NCBI GenBank assembly: GCA_019038745.1
Contig: JAHOYV010000011.1
Span: 1-43,631, forward strand
Length of the DNA: 43,631 nucleotides
Direction of reading: 5' to 3'
DNA from: Gemmatimonadales bacterium
Lineage (GTDB): Bacteria > Krumholzibacteriota > Krumholzibacteriia > LZORAL124-64-63
This document shows, piece by piece, positions 42,952 through 43,631 of this stretch. How positions within the stretch are numbered: the first letter of the stretch is position 1; each line of letters begins with the position of its first letter. The position numbers and the translations under genes were made by a program. A model generated the notes under the pieces. It had not been told where the DNA came from. It made no database searches and worked only from the letters and a program-made list of their open reading frames with translations.

Positions 42952-43631
42952 ATGTTCCGTTTCAGATATTTGTTTCTCGTTCTCCTGATCCTGGGAGGCG
43001 CCGTCGGCGCGAGCGAAACTTCGAACGCACAGACCCCCGAGTCCAGCCCTGGCCAAGGCTTCATCTACGCCACCGTGACCTGGCCCTCCGGCGAGAGCAA
43101 GACCGGCTTTCTGCGCTGGGGCGATGAAGAGGCCTTCTGGGATGACCTTTTCCATAGCGGCTACCGCGATCAGGTTTGGGATCAATACGTCGACTTGGAG
43201 GACCTTCGCAAGGAGCGTCGGGCTGAATATTTCAAAACCCACGGCCTGCTGGACAGGATCGCCTACGCGATGGAAAAGGATCGGGGCAACCCGCTGGGGT
43301 GGCGCATGTTTCTCAGCCGTTTCGGAGATCTGCGCAGCATCGAGATCCACGACGGCGACGACGATTTCGCGATCACCGCAGACGGCGGGCGGCATCAAAT
43401 CGGCGGTTACGCTAACGATTCCGGGTCCAGGCTCTATCTGTTTATTGGTCAGGAAAAACCTGAACGGATCCGTTGGAACGATTTGACGGAGATTGTCTTC
43501 TCTGCCGCCCCGCCGGGATCAGTACCCTACGCCGAACGTCTGTACGGGCGGGTGGAAACCAGTGAGGGAATGTTCGAAGGTTTCATCCAGTGGGACAAGT
43601 CCGAGTGCACGAGCCTCGACATTCTGGACGG
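42952..43631 (+). CDS. Exported two-module protein, runs off the window
   Basis: ATG 42952 has GAGG 6 nt upstream and opens a signal peptide (YLFLVLLILGGAVGA). The frame is open for 226 codons to the window end. The first module is GFIYATVTWPSGESKTGFL, RWGDEEAFWDDLF. A second, similar one appears near the edge: LYGRVETSEGMFEGFIQWDKSE. Both follow the pattern (Y/A)xVxTxxGxxxxGFxxWDxxE, which suggests repeated small barrels. The middle (YRDQVWDQYVDLEDLRKERR) is helical and charged. I know no function. The 5' end has been duplicated at 41206. Confidence 0.75.
   Translation, partial: MFRFRYLFLVLLILGGAVGASETSNAQTPESSPGQGFIYATVTWPSGESKTGFLRWGDEEAFWDDLFHSGYRDQVWDQYVDLEDLRKERRAEYFKTHGLLDRIAYAMEKDRGNPLGWRMFLSRFGDLRSIEIHDGDDDFAITADGGRHQIGGYANDSGSRLYLFIGQEKPERIRWNDLTEIVFSAAPPGSVPYAERLYGRVETSEGMFEGFIQWDKSECTSLDILD

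Noticed and set aside
1..43631. CRISPR arrays, tRNA and rRNA genes, prophage
   Set aside because: No regularly spaced repeats, no cloverleaf-like sequences and no phage structural genes were found by eye on either strand.

Overview
This 43.6 kb stretch looks like chromosome from an uncultured Gram-negative bacterium of the wider FCB assemblage. A Krumholzibacteriota/Eisenbacteria-like lineage is my best guess, but this is inference and no rRNA or marker gene is present. Four secreted proteins end in the same PNPFNP-type C-terminal domain (FlgD-like/Por-secretion sorting fold). There is a phospholipase A1 of the outer membrane, several lipoproteins, and a protein resembling the choice-of-anchor O family. 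Promoters that can be read are sigma70-like with an extended -10 (TGnTAnAAT), not the Bacteroidota TAnnTTTG type. No tRNA, rRNA, CRISPR array or prophage was seen.

Layout. 1-9.1 kb is a patchwork. A Fic-domain gene lies between two direct half-copies of a palindromic 108-bp repeat. There are three decayed copies of an integrase-type insertion sequence (1506-2157, 3334-3816, 8541-8731), a truncated DUF4143 fragment and many solo IS ends. Set among these are a lysine 2,3-aminomutase-family radical SAM enzyme, a pair of exported cysteine-rich proteins (one with 23 Cys in about 85 mature residues), a LolA-like periplasmic protein and a SUMF1-like exported protein without the usual catalytic cysteine pair. 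9.4-12.6 kb holds a lipoprotein, a small secreted protein and a secreted arylsulfotransferase-like protein. 12.8-15.3 kb is housekeeping-like: cvfB overlapping a DUF1456 gene, a 35-residue lysine-rich protein and an RluA-family pseudouridine synthase. 15.4-18.7 kb has a lipoprotein gene interrupted by one in-frame TGA and a two-gene unit of an ASST-like lipoprotein and a six-bladed propeller protein. 19-21 kb is a prolyl oligopeptidase.

21-36.7 kb is dominated by the cell surface. Two large paralogous secreted proteins carry PNPFNP tails. With them are a PAPS-dependent sulfotransferase, a small outer-membrane barrel, a minus-strand group of pldA, a TPR-glycosyltransferase and a second glycosyltransferase, a KefF-like flavodoxin-fold oxidoreductase, and the 1019-residue choice-of-anchor O-like protein. 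36.8-40.3 kb is metabolic (class II aldolase-like, long-chain acyl-CoA synthetase). 40.3-43.6 kb returns to secreted proteins, including a recent partial duplication: a 74-codon stub at 41206 copies the start of the gene that runs off the window at 42952.

How it fits together. Most genes encode exported or surface proteins, each probably its own transcript, often closed by strong hairpins. No secretion machinery (Por/T9SS) is present, so the sorting route of the PNPFNP proteins is inferred. The less familiar items are the dispersed palindromic repeats that tend to follow genes in the sense orientation, the Fic gene with phased ATCCAATAA boxes between repeat halves, and the exported metallothionein-like pair. 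No complete multi-gene defence or biosynthetic system was recognised.
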